From Nitrososphaerota archaeon (GTDB taxonomy: Archaea > Thermoproteota > Nitrososphaeria > Nitrososphaerales > Nitrosopumilaceae), in contig JAGWHF010000001.1 in NCBI GenBank assembly GCA_028866895.1, forward strand, positions 186,001 to 250,000: a DNA stretch of 64,000 nt, written 5' to 3'. Position 1 is the first letter of the stretch; each line of letters opens with the position of its first letter. Shown here piece by piece: positions 1 to 9,734 of this stretch. The position numbers were made by a program, and so were the translations under genes. The notes under the pieces were generated by a model. The model worked only from the letters and a program-made list of their open reading frames with translations, was not told where the DNA came from and searched no databases.

Positions 1-257
1 ACGTGCTTGAGACCACGTCGAACGAGCTGGACAAGATGAAGGCCGAAGTACAGAACTTCGGGTACGTACTTAACACCAGCCAGCATTCCATACTGAATGC
101 AAACGAGAACATGAATGCCACGGTCACGTCCATGTCCCAATCTGTGCAGAACCTCGAGTCCGCCTCGGGACAGATTAACTCGCTGTTCCTGCCCGTCGTC
201 GCACTGATTGCCGTGATCATTGCACTGCAGATAACAATTCTTGCAAGGCGAAGATAA
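1..257 (+). CDS. C-terminal part of a membrane-anchored coiled-coil protein (partial)
   Basis: The reading frame is open to the window edge, so only the last 84 or so residues are visible. They show a heptad-like, Asn/Ser-rich helical segment, then one hydrophobic helix (residues about 62-78 of the visible part) and a short Arg-rich tail (ARRR). This is the layout of a C-terminal tail anchor with the coiled coil outside the cell. It ends 5 nt before the protease gene and is probably cotranscribed with it. Function unknown; it could be a surface-layer-associated or adaptor protein. Confidence 0.6.
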   Translation, partial: VLETTSNELDKMKAEVQNFGYVLNTSQHSILNANENMNATVTSMSQSVQNLESASGQINSLFLPVVALIAVIIALQITILARRR

Positions 258-262
258 CGATC

Positions 263-3200
263 ATGGTACTAACAGGGCCAAATACAACAAGGCAGTTATC
301 GCTTTTCCTCATCTTGATCCTTGTCATGTCCGCAGTGCCAAAGCCCGCTGCGGCGTACTATGATGTCGACATTCCAAGGGCGGTGCAGGTCCCCATGCGA
401 CAGGCAGCCTCTGGACTAATACACTTCCAGCCGGCGTACTATGAAAGTACCGTGAAAAGATACTTGGTTTTCGGCCCCGGTCCCGTTTCGGACATATCTT
501 CGATGTCACACCACATGATCTACGGGATGGACTCGGGACATGGGTCCTTCGGGGTGGGCATGCTTGACCAAAGTGAGGTGACCGGCTTGAGGCTTGCGGG
601 ATACAAGGTCATAGAGGATCTTCCTCTTCAGTTCGACTCGTATTCATCTGGGCCCACGCCAAATCCGCCGACAGATATTTCCAGAATCGATCACATACTG
701 GGTTCAAGCAGGGTCATGGAGGAGTATCATTACGACGGAAAGGGGATCAGGATAGGGATTGTGGACACGGGGACGGATTTTTCCAACCCTGACGTGAAGG
801 ATTCGGTTGCAAGAGACAATGCCAATGTACCGGTAATGATAGATGCGGACGGGCAGGGAATCGTGTTGACAAACGCGACCTTTGTTGCGCAGATAGGGAA
901 CAACGGGGTCATCTCAAACTATACGCATCCATTACCAAAAAATGCCACCTCTACAGTCTACGTGAATTCCAAGGGTGTCTTCCTCGACCTAAGCAGGGGG
1001 GGCAAGGGTACCACCATCCCCGTTTACAACTCGCAATACCCAAAGGGGGGAACGCCGGTGATTAACGGTACAGTGTCCAACGACTACAAGATAGGGACGG
1101 ACGCAAGGCATTTCATAGTCTCAAAGAGCGGCATCTATCACTTTGGGATGTTGTATGAGAGTGTCTCCCGGGGAAAACTTTCGATCTTGCAGCTTGTTCC
1201 AGTCCTTGTGGTCGATTCAAAAAAGGCGGGTGTTTATGATACCATAATTCCCGACATGGATGATGCCTACAAGGATTTTATCAGGATTACAAGCCCTACG
1301 CCTCCGACTTATTCCTTTGACTTTACGAATGCTACGCCAATCAGGCTTGGGGATGGAAAGGAATCGCTAGTATATTACAACAGGAGCGGGCAGCCCATTT
1401 ACAGTGCAGGAATGGTGGGTGCCAGAGTCCTTGATGTCTACGGGGTGTTCTCGCATCCAGCCAAGATACAGAAGCAGGCGGGAGCTATAAACGGAACGCT
1501 TCTTCCTCCGCTCGATCCGCACGGCAACTTTTTTGGAGTGATGTATGACTATGAGGGGCACGGCACTGCGACTGCGGCCTCCATTACGTCGCAGGGCAGG
1601 CAGCAATACGACATTTATGGAAATTCTACCGATTATCTGATAAAGGGACTGGCGCCTGGCGCAAAGATAGTCCCAATAAAGGCACTTTGGCTTGGCGATG
1701 CCATATACGGATGGATGTGGGCTGCAGGCTTTGATCAGGAGGGTAACGGATGGAAGTATTCGGGCTCGACAAGGGTTGACATTCTCTCCAACAGCTGGGG
1801 GATCTCCAACTTTCCTGCACTGGGATCGGTTCCGGGGCTTGATGTGGGATCTCTCCTCATGAGCGCACTAAACGTGCCTGGATCGCTTGATCCGCGGTAT
1901 CCTGGAGTCCTGACGGTCAGCAGCTCCGGAAATGCGGGTCCGGGATATGGAACGATAGGCAGTCCGGACGGCGCGCCTTTCGGCCTTACGGTGGGCTCGG
2001 CAACGGACAATATCTTTGTTGGGTACGGTCCGTTTGAGGGACAGCCGAGGTTTGGCAACAGTACAAAGTATTTCGGGGATATCTCGGGATTCTCAAGCAA
2101 GGGTCCGACGCTTGTAGGGGATCCAAAGCCAGACATAATGGCAGTCGGAGAGTACGGTTTTACGCCGACCTCGGTTACAAAGTACGAAAAAAACTCGACT
2201 GGCCCGTTTGCGCTGTTTGGCGGGACAAGCCTTGCGGCTCCCCTCACTGCAGGCGCTGCTGCAATTGTAATGCAGGCTTTGCGGGAGAACGGGATACCTT
2301 ACAACCCGTTCACCGTAAAAAACATCCTCATGTCGACTGCTGACGATCTTGGCAACGATCCATTTACCCAGGGTACGGGACTGGTCAATGTCACAAGCGC
2401 AGTTAACTATGTCTTGGGCAGGGATGGAGCATTTGCAGTTTACAACAATGCCACATACTCCAAAATCAGGGGAATATTGGAGCCTGCACTCAATTCTATG
2501 AACTCTTCCCTTTACGGCCTTGGTTTGCTCCGGTTTGGAAATTCACCACAGCCCTCAACGCCATGGTTTGCAGGAAGGCTGCTGCCTGGTGCGAGGACAG
2601 CGGTGACCTTCACGGTGGACAACCCGTCGGACAATCCCATTGAGGTAAGGGTTGATCCGCAAAAACTAGACCTGCTAAAGGTATCGCAATACAATGGGAC
2701 GACGATACCGCGCATGCAGGATCCTCTCATCAAGAAGGCGGGGGTTTACAGGCCGGACTATGTGCCTCTTGCAGAGGTGACAAACCATACTGACCTCGCA
2801 TCATACTTCAACCGGTCTGACCCGATACCAAAGAATGCTTCGCTTATGATTCTTGACCTGAGCTTTCCATTCGCTGAATTCATGAACTCGTCTGCCAAGA
2901 CCTATGCGGCAGACCTGAGGCTTTCTTCAATCTACCTTTACGACTGGGATAATAACACCGGATCAACGCCTACATATCAGGACATCTCGCTTGTAAACAG
3001 GGGTGGCTCTTGGGGCACGGTCCAGGAACTGCGTGTCTCGCATCCATATTCCAGATTCGGACACGTCCCGCTAGTGGGCGTATATCCTGTTCCAACACGG
3101 TTCTCGTACTGGTCAGGCGACACAAGACTGAACGCTACTGCGATGAACTATACAGTAACTGCAAGCTATTACGGCAAGGCAAAGTGGAACGACGTCTGGC

Positions 3201-4516
3201 TTGACTCAAACGACGTAAAGGTGGCACCCCATGACAAGGCAACAATTTCAGCAACTCTCGTAGTGCCGGATGACAAGAAGCCGGGGACATACCAGGGGTT
3301 TGTCTTGTTCAGCGACGGTCGGCACTCCGTAAATGTGCCGGTTTCCTATGTAGTCCTGAAGAAGCTGCAGCCCAAAGATCTTCCCACTGTTATACAAGGA
3401 ACTCCGGGCCAGGCCATCTTTGGAAACGGGTACGTGGGTGGTGGTTTTGACATGTCTAACCGGTACAATGCGGGTGACTGGCGGGAATACTATTTCGATG
3501 TAACGGACAAGACGATAAATGCGGCGACGATAATTCTTTCCTGGGAGGATCCTAGCACGAATCTTTCCGTCTTCATAGTGGATCCGCGTGGGAATATAAT
3601 ACAATCAAATGCGCCACCGGGGGTGCTGGGGCAGTTTCAGGGTTGGCCTAGCGGAGACTGGCTTGGTCCAAGCTCCGCCTTTGGAGAGGGCGGGGGATTT
3701 TATCCCATAAAAAATAAGGATGCCACCTCAACCGAAGTTTATGCACCAATCAATCAGACAGGAGTATATTCGGTCCTGGTGCACACCACGCTGTTTGGAG
3801 GGGAGTCAATTTCGGAGCCTGTGACCGTGATGGCAAAGTTTTCAACCATCCTGCCGACCGAGGAGGCTCCACAGATCAGCCTGCAGGTTCCTCCATTCAT
3901 CAACGGAACATATGATATAATCCCGAGAATAACGGGCCAGTATGTGGAGAGGGCACAATACTCCCTTGACTCGTCGCCGCTCAAGGAGATAACCAACGCG
4001 ACATTTCCAAACGCTACCCGTGACCTTACGGAGGGCCGACACGACCTGCGGATCGTGGCATCAGATACGGTCGGGCATGTCGTTTCGAAAACCTTTGGAT
4101 TTGTGGTGGACAAGATCCCGCCCAAGCTAACATTCGTCTCGCCCACCAACGGTTCCACCATCTCGGGCACTGTGAGGGTCAGTATCGGCATGGATGAGGC
4201 CAATCCGGCCGACAAGGACTGGCTTGTGGTGAATCTTCCAGGACGGACGGTGGTTGACAACTCGACGTTCGAGTACGACGCGAGATCTCTTCAGGACGGG
4301 GTGCACCACATAGTGGCGGTCGCCAAGGACAAGGCTGGAAATGTCTCGGTGGAAAGGATCGAAATCATCGTGGACAACTCTGCAGCCAGTTCTTTCATTG
4401 GTGTAAAGAGCGATCAGAATTTTGCAACTTTGGTTGAAATATTGGTTGGAATTGCAATAGCGTCAATAATCTCATTTATTACTTTTAAAAAATTCAAAAT
4501 TTCCAGCAGAACCTAG
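263..4516 (+). CDS. Large secreted, membrane-anchored subtilisin-like (S8) serine protease
   Basis: A 1,417-aa cell-surface peptidase of the subtilase family. An N-terminal signal peptide (hydrophobic core at residues about 12-25, AAA cleavage region) is followed by the catalytic triad Asp168 (in IVDTGTD), His433 (in YEGHGT) and Ser656 (in GGTSLAAP), with the oxyanion-hole Asn in SSGNAGPG. The Asp-His spacing of about 265 residues is far longer than the usual few dozen, so a domain of about 200 residues is inserted between them. Beta-rich domains follow, including an Ig-like repeat before a C-terminal transmembrane helix and a basic tail (FKKFKISSRT). N-x-S/T sites are plentiful, as expected of an archaeal surface glycoprotein. 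Substrate unknown; degradation of extracellular protein or processing of S-layer proteins is plausible. Confidence 0.93.
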   Translation: MVLTGPNTTRQLSLFLILILVMSAVPKPAAAYYDVDIPRAVQVPMRQAASGLIHFQPAYYESTVKRYLVFGPGPVSDISSMSHHMIYGMDSGHGSFGVGMLDQSEVTGLRLAGYKVIEDLPLQFDSYSSGPTPNPPTDISRIDHILGSSRVMEEYHYDGKGIRIGIVDTGTDFSNPDVKDSVARDNANVPVMIDADGQGIVLTNATFVAQIGNNGVISNYTHPLPKNATSTVYVNSKGVFLDLSRGGKGTTIPVYNSQYPKGGTPVINGTVSNDYKIGTDARHFIVSKSGIYHFGMLYESVSRGKLSILQLVPVLVVDSKKAGVYDTIIPDMDDAYKDFIRITSPTPPTYSFDFTNATPIRLGDGKESLVYYNRSGQPIYSAGMVGARVLDVYGVFSHPAKIQKQAGAINGTLLPPLDPHGNFFGVMYDYEGHGTATAASITSQGRQQYDIYGNSTDYLIKGLAPGAKIVPIKALWLGDAIYGWMWAAGFDQEGNGWKYSGSTRVDILSNSWGISNFPALGSVPGLDVGSLLMSALNVPGSLDPRYPGVLTVSSSGNAGPGYGTIGSPDGAPFGLTVGSATDNIFVGYGPFEGQPRFGNSTKYFGDISGFSSKGPTLVGDPKPDIMAVGEYGFTPTSVTKYEKNSTGPFALFGGTSLAAPLTAGAAAIVMQALRENGIPYNPFTVKNILMSTADDLGNDPFTQGTGLVNVTSAVNYVLGRDGAFAVYNNATYSKIRGILEPALNSMNSSLYGLGLLRFGNSPQPSTPWFAGRLLPGARTAVTFTVDNPSDNPIEVRVDPQKLDLLKVSQYNGTTIPRMQDPLIKKAGVYRPDYVPLAEVTNHTDLASYFNRSDPIPKNASLMILDLSFPFAEFMNSSAKTYAADLRLSSIYLYDWDNNTGSTPTYQDISLVNRGGSWGTVQELRVSHPYSRFGHVPLVGVYPVPTRFSYWSGDTRLNATAMNYTVTASYYGKAKWNDVWLDSNDVKVAPHDKATISATLVVPDDKKPGTYQGFVLFSDGRHSVNVPVSYVVLKKLQPKDLPTVIQGTPGQAIFGNGYVGGGFDMSNRYNAGDWREYYFDVTDKTINAATIILSWEDPSTNLSVFIVDPRGNIIQSNAPPGVLGQFQGWPSGDWLGPSSAFGEGGGFYPIKNKDATSTEVYAPINQTGVYSVLVHTTLFGGESISEPVTVMAKFSTILPTEEAPQISLQVPPFINGTYDIIPRITGQYVERAQYSLDSSPLKEITNATFPNATRDLTEGRHDLRIVASDTVGHVVSKTFGFVVDKIPPKLTFVSPTNGSTISGTVRVSIGMDEANPADKDWLVVNLPGRTVVDNSTFEYDARSLQDGVHHIVAVAKDKAGNVSVERIEIIVDNSAASSFIGVKSDQNFATLVEILVGIAIASIISFITFKKFKISSRT

Positions 4517-4520
4517 ACAA

Positions 4521-4530
4521 AGTTTATATG
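4521..4530 (+). promoter_or_regulatory. TATA box of the Rieske/cytochrome b operon
   Basis: A TTTATAT element lies about 27-30 nt before the ATG at 4556. This places the transcription start at or next to the start codon, so the mRNA is probably leaderless. Confidence 0.6.
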
Positions 4531-4555
4531 CAATTTTTCAGCCACGAAGCTTTGG

Positions 4556-5161
4556 ATGTCTGAGCAAGATACTAGGGGTACAGTAACTAGGCGCGACTTT
4601 CTCAGGCTTCTTGGCGCAGCGGGCGTAGCTACGACGTTTGCACCTTTTGTTCCTTGGGGGCAGTTCATGCCCAACCCGTCAAACATAGTGCCGAAAAAGG
4701 TCAAGGTAACACTGCCAGACGGCACGACAGCAAACGTCAAGACATTTCCTGTAAACAGCTCTGAGGTCGTAACCTATCCTGCAACCGGAGACCCCGTGCT
4801 TGACCAGGGGGCTTTCAAAAAGTGGCAGTTCATCAGGCTGCCCGCAGAATTGGGAGGCAATGCGCAGGATGTCAGCGCGTTCCGTGTTTACAGTATGGTA
4901 TGTTTGCATTTGTGGTGCCTTTGGAAATACTGGCCGCAAGACGGCAGAAAGAGGGGGGAGTGTCCCTGTCATGGCAGCATGTACAACGTATTGACTGGAA
5001 AGGCGTTTGCGGGGCCTGCATCGCTTCAAGCTCCGCCATCCAATGTGCTGGCAACACTTTATCTTGAGGCTGATACTAATGGTGATCTGTGGATTCTTCC
5101 CGCTGTATGGGATGTCAACAAGAATGGAATAGTAGGATATGGTCGTCTCCTTAAAACGTAG
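4556..5161 (+). CDS. TAT-exported Rieske iron-sulfur protein
   Basis: A 201-aa [2Fe-2S] subunit of a bc1/b6f-like quinol-oxidising complex. The N-terminus carries a twin-arginine signal (TRRDFLRLLG, then a hydrophobic anchor). Box I is CLHLWC (Cys116, His118, Cys121) and box II is CPCHGS (Cys136, Cys138, His139). By family rules Cys116, His118, Cys136 and His139 bind the cluster and Cys121-Cys138 form the disulfide. The usual Gly of box I (CTHLGC) is Trp here. Its 3' end overlaps the cytochrome b gene by 23 nt, so the two are translationally coupled. A close paralogue lies at 13,971-14,594. Confidence 0.95.
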   Translation: MSEQDTRGTVTRRDFLRLLGAAGVATTFAPFVPWGQFMPNPSNIVPKKVKVTLPDGTTANVKTFPVNSSEVVTYPATGDPVLDQGAFKKWQFIRLPAELGGNAQDVSAFRVYSMVCLHLWCLWKYWPQDGRKRGECPCHGSMYNVLTGKAFAGPASLQAPPSNVLATLYLEADTNGDLWILPAVWDVNKNGIVGYGRLLKT

Positions 5162-6701
5162 AAACGGTTTCGTGGATTTCTGCTACTGGATTTGGGACGG
5201 CCTAGAGAGAACTGTATTTATCGGTACAAAGTTCTCGTTCCCAGCAAGGTTTGTCAGCCCGTTTGGCTTCCTAGGAATGTTGACGTTTGTGACGTTTATA
5301 ATACTCGGCGTCTCGGGCGCGCTTCTGATGTTCTACTACGAGCCAATACTTGACAGGGCTTGGGACAGCGTGGCAAAGATAAACAACGTGGTCCCGTACG
5401 GTTTTATGATAAGAAACATACATTATCATGCATCAAACGCGATGGTACTTCTTGCGGTACTGCACATGTATTACCAGTACTTTAGCGGCAGGTACAAGAT
5501 AAGGAACGAGATAATCTGGGTAACGGGAGTCGTTCTCGGAACTGTAACGATACTTGAGGCATTCACGGGTTATGATATCATATTCAGTGAACGGGCCGAG
5601 CTTGCAATCAGCATAGCAGCCTCGCTTACAAACTCCATGCCGATTGTGGGGCCGACCATAAGGGATGCAATGTTCGGGTCGGGGTTTGCAGATTTTATAC
5701 TCAGGTTCTACACGCTGCACGTCTTTATCCTGCCGATAGTGATGCTCGGACTGATGGCGGTGCACCTTCCAAGGTTCCTCGTCTTCGACGTGCCTATGGT
5801 TATGGCGGTAGGGGGAGCAATCATGATAACTGGAGGGCTCTTCCCGGTGGATCTTGGGTCCAAGTTCCAACCTACCGTACCGCCAGGTATCACGGTGCCC
5901 GAATGGTACCTTACGGGAATCTATGCGTTCCTGCGGACGATGTACGACAAGTTCGTGACAGGCGTCCTCTGGCCTGGCGTGTTTATCGTAGCGATAGCTA
6001 TGACCCCCTTCATAGACAGGTATAAAAAGTTCTCTTGGAAGGACAGGCCGATAATAACGGCTTTTGGAATAACGGGCATCGCTCAGGTCATGGTGACCAC
6101 CTACTGGGGATTCTATATCACGCCGGACGTATCAAAACCGCTGGTCGCAAGGCTGGTAATAGACCCGGTATTCTTCTATACCATCATGCTCCTCCTTGTG
6201 CCTATAGGGTTTGGATTCTCATACATGATGATACATCTGGCAAAGGAGGCTGAAAGGAAGGCAAAGATTGCAGCCTCCAAGGGACCGCACAGGTCTGCAA
6301 CCATAAGCCTTTCGGGAAAGTGGATAAACTGGCTCATCGTGGCGCTCCTGATATTCCAGGTTTACATCAACATCGCTGCATACAATGCGGCCCTGTCAGG
6401 AATGAAGAACTTCTCTCTGTTCCTCGTAGGGCTTGGGCTCATGGTATTTGCAGGCCTCTTCCACCTCTATAGGCACGGCCTGAGCGAGGCAAAGAAGGTC
6501 CCGCCACCGCCACCCGAACCGCAGGCAGGGCCTCCAAAGGCCTTGGAAAGCCCCGCGCAGCCGGGAACGACGCCTCCAAAGGATGCAGGTGGAAAAGAGG
6601 TGCAACCCCAGCCGCAGCAGGTCGCACCGGAGATCAAGGCAGCAGGCGTTGAAGACGTCAAGGATGCCGTAGTAGGCAAGTACGATCTGAAAAGCCCCTG
6701 A
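5139..6701 (+). CDS. Cytochrome b / b6 subunit of complex III-like enzyme
   Basis: A 520-aa polytopic membrane protein that binds haems b and oxidises quinol with the Rieske protein. Haem-ligand histidines are visible in two helices (HYHASNAMVLLAVLH and LHVFILPIVMLGLMAVH). The Qo-site PEWY motif is present in PEWYLTGIYAFL, so the N-terminal b6-like part and the subunit IV-like part are fused in one chain. The tail (about residues 450-510) is Pro-rich and predicted soluble. That extension is unusual for the family and may dock a partner. The ATG at 5139 overlaps the Rieske stop. Confidence 0.93.
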   Translation: MVVSLKRRNGFVDFCYWIWDGLERTVFIGTKFSFPARFVSPFGFLGMLTFVTFIILGVSGALLMFYYEPILDRAWDSVAKINNVVPYGFMIRNIHYHASNAMVLLAVLHMYYQYFSGRYKIRNEIIWVTGVVLGTVTILEAFTGYDIIFSERAELAISIAASLTNSMPIVGPTIRDAMFGSGFADFILRFYTLHVFILPIVMLGLMAVHLPRFLVFDVPMVMAVGGAIMITGGLFPVDLGSKFQPTVPPGITVPEWYLTGIYAFLRTMYDKFVTGVLWPGVFIVAIAMTPFIDRYKKFSWKDRPIITAFGITGIAQVMVTTYWGFYITPDVSKPLVARLVIDPVFFYTIMLLLVPIGFGFSYMMIHLAKEAERKAKIAASKGPHRSATISLSGKWINWLIVALLIFQVYINIAAYNAALSGMKNFSLFLVGLGLMVFAGLFHLYRHGLSEAKKVPPPPPEPQAGPPKALESPAQPGTTPPKDAGGKEVQPQPQQVAPEIKAAGVEDVKDAVVGKYDLKSP

Positions 6702-6811
6702 CAGCAGCATCAGAGTGCAGATATCGTGCTGGAAGTCAGACGCAAGCAACAATTGTCTGATGCGGAATCTGGTGGGTGGATTTGCTGGGCTTCAAGTTTG
6801 CAGGTTGGGAC

Positions 6812-7165
6812 CTATTGGGGATGAAGTTTTGCGAACAAAATGTCGCTTTCTATCTCCTTGTGTTCCTGAATTATCGAGGCCCTAAACTTTACGTCATGTA
6901 CCTCCTTTGGCTCGAACTCTATGGAGGCGGTAAACTCGACTTCATTTCTTGGCATGTCGTTCTTGTTGATGAAAAGGCGGGAGAGATTCTGCGTGATGGC
7001 CTTGCTGTTGTACGACCTGTAGACTATAAGCTCGTTGGAATCCAGGATTTGAGAGTTGACTACCACGCCGTCGTACCTGCCGGGGTAGTTTACGCGGATT
7101 TTGGCCTTGATGATCTCGTGCGGCTTTATGTCTGATTTTTCCAAAATCATCTCGATATCCTTCAT
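6812..7165 (-). CDS. Conserved hypothetical protein, beta-rich
   Basis: A 117-aa soluble protein, alternating hydrophobic and polar as in a beta sandwich, with no signal peptide or membrane helix. Codon pattern and the ATG start in CTTCATTGC context support this strand over the overlapping plus-strand frame. It converges on the cytochrome b gene with 110 nt between the stops. The strand pattern loosely recalls arrestin-like folds, but I do not recognise the family. Confidence 0.7.
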   Translation of the reverse strand: MKDIEMILEKSDIKPHEIIKAKIRVNYPGRYDGVVVNSQILDSNELIVYRSYNSKAITQNLSRLFINKNDMPRNEVEFTASIEFEPKEVHDVKFRASIIQEHKEIESDILFAKLHPQ

Positions 7166-7344
7166 TGCTTGGATCTATCAAGACGGCGATAATAAATTAT
7201 GGCATGCTATTTTTTAAAAAAATTTCCAGCTGTACGTGTATCGGGGAATTAAGGAAGAACTTTTCTCTTGCAGTGGATGGGAGAAGACTGTCTTACACCC
7301 CATTCCAGTGCAAAAGGCCACGGGATAAATTGTGAGTGATAGGA

Positions 7345-7428
7345 TCAGAGGCAACACAAGGCCAGTAGCAGAACAATGATGCCAGTTGCAGCTCCCGTAC
7401 CTGCAAGTAATATTAATAGGTTCATCAT
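7345..7428 (-). CDS. Possible 27-aa single-helix membrane peptide
   Basis: A short frame starting with two ATG codons encodes an almost wholly hydrophobic helix (LLILLAG...GIIVLLLALCCL). A TTTAAA TATA-like box sits about 27 nt upstream, the usual layout of leaderless genes here. The rest of 7,166-7,594 shows nothing else coding. Confidence 0.35.
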   Translation of the reverse strand: MMNLLILLAGTGAATGIIVLLLALCCL

Positions 7429-7594
7429 CGAGTGCTATATTTTGGGCAAATTTAAAGAAAGATGTTCCTGGTTCCAGTTTGGGTCTTTGGATGACATTTG
7501 TGAATAAATTGTCGAGAATCTGCTGGCAAAAGGGAGGATGGCGGAGGTCAGAATCATAAAGACAAAACCACGGCAACAGCTAGTGCCATTCCTA

Positions 7595-8254
7595 TTACTG
7601 GCCTGCCGTGTTACTGATCTTAATTATGTTTGAATTGATGAGAAATTGAATCGCATTTCCAAAATCCTCGTCGGGTACAAGGCCGGCTGACCACCATTTT
7701 GCCACATTCTTGAACCATGCAGGAATCTCCGTTTCCTGCTGTCCGGGTTGTTCCTTTGTCTGTATGATGCCAGAATGAACGAGCTCTAAAATGTGGTCAG
7801 CAAACAGGCCTGTAGATGACTGGTTTTGCGCCCATGACCCTGCCGCTACCTTGAATTCTGGGGGGATTGCAATCCTTCCCATGTCCACTATTTGGAAGCT
7901 GGTTACTGCAGTTGCTCCTGAGTAGTTTAATGCTATGTGATATTGGCCGGGGGCAAATGTGGTCCTGTAAAAAGGAATCGGGGCAGTAAAATTCGAGGTC
8001 GGTTTTTCTATCAATATGTTAACTGGGGAGGACGAGCGGTTTTGCTGATCTATTATCTTCAAAACTGCGGCATCTCCTGTAACGTTAGATACCGTCACTG
8101 TAAAGGAAAGTCTGTCACCATAGGTGTACACCGGTTTGCCAGTGTTGATTGAAACACGCTCACTTGTTTCATGAGATGCCAAAACCGGAGTAATCGTCAG
8201 AACAGCAGCAAGGATTAGTAGTGGGGACAGGGTCCTTGACGGGCTTATCATCAA
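7595..8254 (-). CDS. Secreted protein with WFKN/WW C-terminal repeat
   Basis: A 219-aa exported protein. The signal peptide covers residues 8-26 (LLILAAVLTITPVLA). A beta-sandwich domain follows (about 30-130), with wording typical of CARDB/Ig-like folds (YTYGDRLSFTVTVSN...APGQYHIALNYSG). The C-terminus holds one copy of the helical unit P-x-WFKN-x(3)-WW-x-x-G-x(4)-F-x(3)-I-x-x-L-x-x-N-x-I. The same unit occurs twice in the DUF192 protein at 24,303-25,181. The function of the unit is unknown; a role in surface assembly or carbohydrate binding is a guess. Confidence 0.8.
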   Translation of the reverse strand: MMISPSRTLSPLLILAAVLTITPVLASHETSERVSINTGKPVYTYGDRLSFTVTVSNVTGDAAVLKIIDQQNRSSSPVNILIEKPTSNFTAPIPFYRTTFAPGQYHIALNYSGATAVTSFQIVDMGRIAIPPEFKVAAGSWAQNQSSTGLFADHILELVHSGIIQTKEQPGQQETEIPAWFKNVAKWWSAGLVPDEDFGNAIQFLINSNIIKISNTAGQ

Positions 8255-8390
8255 GAAATACTTTGGAGAAAAGTAATGTATATCTTTGGTAAGAGGTTAC
8301 TGTTTTGAAGTAAAATTGGACTTTTACGCACGAGATGCTGTCTTTGTATGTTGCAGAGTCCGGTAATTCGTGGCTGAACTTCATAACAGT

Positions 8391-8398
8391 AAATACTT
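8391..8398. repeat. Left target-site duplication of IS (AAATACTT)
   Basis: The 8-bp AAATACTT directly flanks the left terminal inverted repeat and is repeated exactly at 9539-9546. Confidence 0.75.
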
Positions 8399-9538
8399 GA
8401 GACTTGGGCATAATTCTCATCAAAAAATAAATCTAGTTTCCAAGCATGCGCCTGACACATCTTGGCCTGTCATTGCCTGTGATGCAGTTGTAGTACACTG
8501 CCAGCTGGTACACAAACACACAGGACAGCACAAATGATGCTGATATGTCAAATCCACGTACTGGAAGCGTACCGATTCCAAACGTATCCTTGAGTATCTC
8601 AAAGAGAGGCTCGACAGATATCTTCCTGGTACTGTATGCCATCTGTCCTTCCTTTGAATTATAATACTTCACAAGCTCAATTCTTTGGGGCGGTGTATTG
8701 TCATACTTCTTGATAGGCCAGACAAGCCTTGCAACACATATATCATTTGTAAACCGGTACAGCTCACCGTCGTCATATGCGGGATCTGCCACAACGTTCT
8801 CCACAAAACCTGCAATCGGCATCACAAGAGACCTGTATGACATGTTGTCACTGACATTTGCTGTCGTATAATCAGCCGACAGCGGTACAACGAGATCTCC
8901 CTGCTGCATGATATGTGCAGCTTGTATCCAAACACCCATCCCCTTGTCTTGGAGAAACCCCACCTGGCACCTGTATCGATGCCAGAGATTGGCAGAATCT
9001 TTTTCTTCATGCTTGATTTGTGCCATACCGGTCCCCTTGCCTTTAGAAGCGAGCTGTCAACTGAAGCTGTATCTGTATCGACGAGGCCTTCTAGAAAAAA
9101 GACGTTTCCCATCTTTGCAATCATCTGTCTGATTGGCAGTATCTTGAATCTGCGGTCAAATGTTCTTCTGTCTGGAAGATTGTCCAGCCCGCATGCATTG
9201 CAGATCCTCCTGTGGTAGATGTCATCTATGGAAAGGTAGTAGTGCAAGGAATTGACTGACGGTATTCTCATCCATATCCTGACAACACAACACCGCAGGA
9301 TTACCGTTGTAGGATAGACGTAAGGATGGCCTCTCTTCTTGTCATCATCTGTATACAAGCAGAGCAAACCTATCCGATGCAAAATGCCAATAAGTATCGA
9401 GTCTGTTTTTATCTTGCTAAAGGATCTTCGCACGATATGCATCTTGACAATGAATATCTGATGAGGAGATCCTTAGCTTTTTCTATTAATTTCACTTGTT
9501 ATTGTAGTAAAATTGAATTAGAATTATGCCCAACCCTC
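8399..9538 (-). mobile_element. 1.14-kb IS element, IS5/IS4-like, with inactive transposase
   Basis: Terminal inverted repeats are 8399-8417 (starts GAGACTTGGGCATAATTCT) and the complement of 9520-9538 (GAGGGTTGGGCATAATTCT), matching 17 of 19. The ends are flanked by a perfect 8-bp duplication. The single transposase gene on the minus strand is split by a frameshift. An 8-bp duplication is known for some IS5-family members (ISH1 group), but the group assignment is inference. Confidence 0.85.
8433..9442 (-). pseudogene. Frameshifted DDE transposase of the IS
   Basis: Two overlapping minus-strand frames together make one transposase. The 5' part (9442 to about 8900) has an N-terminal helical DNA-binding region and the first Asp region (VDTDTASVDSSLLK), then RGWVFGYKLH. 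The 3' part (about 8905 to 8433) continues with the second Asp (VVADPAYDD) and YNSKEGQMAYSTRKISVEPLFEILKD, which carries the Glu. The switch lies near 8,900-8,908 and needs a -1 change. I see no A6/A7 slippery run there, so a disabling mutation is more likely than programmed frameshifting. Confidence 0.8.
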
Positions 9539-9546
9539 AAATACTT
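9539..9546. repeat. Right target-site duplication of IS (AAATACTT)
   Basis: Exact copy of 8391-8398, immediately outside the right inverted repeat. Confidence 0.75.
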
Positions 9547-9734
9547 ACTATCTTTGTGATCAATTCAATGGACGGGAATTCCTTTATTGTATTATGTTCC
9601 AGTTCTTTTGTTCCCGGTTAGAGTAATTCAATTGTGGGTCTGGGATGGTATGTTATTTTTTGGACAACCTGTTGCGGGGCACCTAAACACAAATCGTGGT
9701 CTAGACTCTCCCAAATACAGGCTTGATGGCAGCC

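Noticed and set aside
6776-7135. 119-codon plus-strand frame
   Set aside because: Shadow of the minus-strand gene at 6,812-7,165, which has better coding pattern.
7214-7576. 120-codon minus-strand frame
   Set aside because: Composition (many Cys, His, Phe, Pro clusters) is not protein-like; it overlaps a better small membrane-peptide frame and has no homology-like pattern.
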